A stretch of DNA of 38,153 nucleotides from DASZYF01 sp035545535 (lineage in GTDB: Bacteria > Actinomycetota > Actinomycetes > Mycobacteriales > CAJCIY01), in NCBI GenBank assembly GCA_035545535.1, contig DASZYF010000110.1:1-38153 (forward strand). The letters run 5' to 3'. A model generated the notes under the pieces. That model ran no database searches. It was given only the letters and a program-made list of their open reading frames with translations, and had not been told where the DNA came from. A program made the translations under genes and the position numbers. The first letter of the stretch is position 1, and each line of letters starts with the position of its first letter. This document shows, piece by piece, positions 37,267-38,153 of the stretch.

Positions 37267-37827
37267 GTGGACGGGCTCGAGGAATGGCTCGCTGACTCCT
37301 ACGCGCCGGCGTACCGCGCCGCGTGCCTGCTCCTGCGCGACCCGGTCGACGCGCAGGACGCGGTGCAGGAGGCGTTCCTGCGCGTGTGGCGCTTCCGCGA
37401 CGCCGTGCCCGCGGGCGCCGGGCGCCGGCCGTGGCTCTACCGCGTGGTCACCAACACCTGCCTGTCCCGGCTGCGGGCCCAGAAGGTCCGGGCCACCGTG
37501 CCGCTCGACGAGACGGACTCGGCGGCGGCACCGGGCGACTACGGCGACCCGACACGGGCCGCGGAGCTGTCCGGCATGGCCGCCGACGTCATCGCCGCGC
37601 TGGCCGCGCTGCCCGAGAGCCTGCGCGTGCCGGTGGTCCTGCGCTGGTACGTGGGCCTGTCGGAGAAGGAGGTCGCCGTCGCCATCAAGCGACGCCCCGG
37701 GACGGTGAAGTCCCGCCTGCACGACGCCAAGCAGCTGCTCGCCGGCGATGCCCGCCTCGCCGCCTGGGCCCGCACGGGCGCCGCCGACGCCGGCGCCACC
37801 ACCAGCACCGAGGGGATCGCCCGATGA
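37267..37827 (+). CDS. ECF-type RNA polymerase sigma factor
   Basis: A 186-aa group IV sigma factor. The GTG at 37267 has GGGGG 6 nt upstream. Region 2 spans about 8-75: LLLRDPVDAQDAVQEAFLRVW (core binding) and RRPWLYRVVTNTCLSRLR (-10 recognition). Region 4 spans about 110-160, with LPESLRVPVVLRWYVGLSEKEVA and the helix-turn-helix KRRPGTVKSRLHDAKQLL that contacts the -35. There is no region 3. An Ala/Thr-rich tail ends the protein. The next gene overlaps the stop by 4 nt (ATGA) and encodes a single-TM protein, the usual place for an anti-sigma factor. Confidence 0.93.
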   Translation: MDGLEEWLADSYAPAYRAACLLLRDPVDAQDAVQEAFLRVWRFRDAVPAGAGRRPWLYRVVTNTCLSRLRAQKVRATVPLDETDSAAAPGDYGDPTRAAELSGMAADVIAALAALPESLRVPVVLRWYVGLSEKEVAVAIKRRPGTVKSRLHDAKQLLAGDARLAAWARTGAADAGATTSTEGIAR

Positions 37828-38153
37828 CCATCACCGACGCCGACCTCGAGCGCCTCCTGTCCCTCGCCGCCTCCGAGTACGCCGTGCCCGCGGACGGCAT
37901 CGAGGCCGTGCTCGCCGCCGAGCGCGCTCCCGCGGCGCCGAAGGTCCCTACCCGCCGGGCCTGGTCCGCCCCGCGCCCTCGCCTCGTCGTGGGCATCGCC
38001 GTGCTCGCGGTGCTCGGCATCTTCATCGGCGGTGTGGTCACCGCCGGCCACAAGAAGCACGGGTCACCTACCGCGGCCGGCTCGATCGGCCTGGTACCGG
38101 CCGGCGCTGCCCGGAGCGGACCAGAGTCGATGCCGAAGTTCGCTCAAGGCTCG
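37824..38153 (+). CDS. single-TM protein, probable anti-sigma factor (partial)
   Basis: Open to the window end; 110 codons are visible. The cytoplasmic N-terminus of about 52 residues (MTITDADLERLLSLAASEYA then a Pro/Arg stretch) precedes one TM (LVVGIAVLAVLGIFIGGVVTAG), followed by an outside region of low complexity. The ATG overlaps the sigma factor stop, so the two are translationally coupled. By position and topology it is probably the anti-sigma factor. I cannot see a zinc anti-sigma HxxxCxxC motif in the visible cytoplasmic part, so the type is undetermined. Confidence 0.7.
   Translation, partial: MTITDADLERLLSLAASEYAVPADGIEAVLAAERAPAAPKVPTRRAWSAPRPRLVVGIAVLAVLGIFIGGVVTAGHKKHGSPTAAGSIGLVPAGAARSGPESMPKFAQGS

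Overview
The window is chromosomal DNA of a high-GC actinobacterium (Actinomycetota). The evidence is very GC-rich third codon positions, frequent GTG starts, the clpP1-clpP2-clpX order, the ndk and mreB-mreC-mreD-mrdA-rodA wall cluster, and the radical SAM/DUF2344-rne-rplU-rpmA-obg-proB-proA order. I cannot assign a genus. The region after proA, where streptomycetes usually carry nadD, holds a MoxR ATPase and a VWA-protein gene instead.

Layout. 1-1043: start of a possible methyltransferase (minus strand, cut by the window edge) and a small membrane protein. 1044-1407: two near-identical composite palindromes, then divergent tRNA-Gly(UCC) and tRNA-Pro(UGG). 1474-7143: protein quality control (trigger factor, ClpP1, ClpP2, ClpX), interrupted by a convergent secreted CAP-domain protein. 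7144-9888: less conserved genes: a secreted protein resembling a metzincin protease that has lost its zinc ligands, a three-TM membrane protein and a double-hotdog thioesterase. 10034-15389: valS-folC, an unknown two-TM protein and ndk. 15390-22169: the rod-shape and septum-independent wall synthesis operon mreB, mreC, mreD, mrdA (PBP2) and rodA, followed by a convergent CE4 polysaccharide deacetylase that may act on the same wall. 23401-31205: B12-type radical SAM protein with its DUF2344 partner, RNase E/G, ribosomal proteins L21 and L27, and the Obg GTPase. 31192-34751: proline synthesis (proB, proA), split by a secreted, C-terminally anchored protein with two CRP-like operators. 34838-37194: a MoxR/VWA chaperone-type pair. 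37267-38153: an ECF sigma factor behind an ECF-type promoter and, overlapping it, a single-TM protein (probable anti-sigma) cut by the window end.

Several genes (clpP1, valS, the 13992 gene, ndk, the radical SAM gene, proA) have a TANNNT hexamer 6-7 nt before the start codon and no Shine-Dalgarno, which points to leaderless transcripts. Others (clpX, mreB, mrdA, rne, rplU, the 32404 gene, the sigma factor) have clear ribosome binding sites and 5' leaders.

Most of the window is conserved core genome. I see no insertion sequence, phage, CRISPR array or defence cassette. The most unusual items are the paired 7-4-7 composite palindromes at 1065-1154, the degenerate metzincin at 7457, the paired CRP-type palindromes straddling the promoter at 32352-32385, the 38-bp duplicated bidirectional terminator at 22169-22244, and the ECF promoter at 37208.
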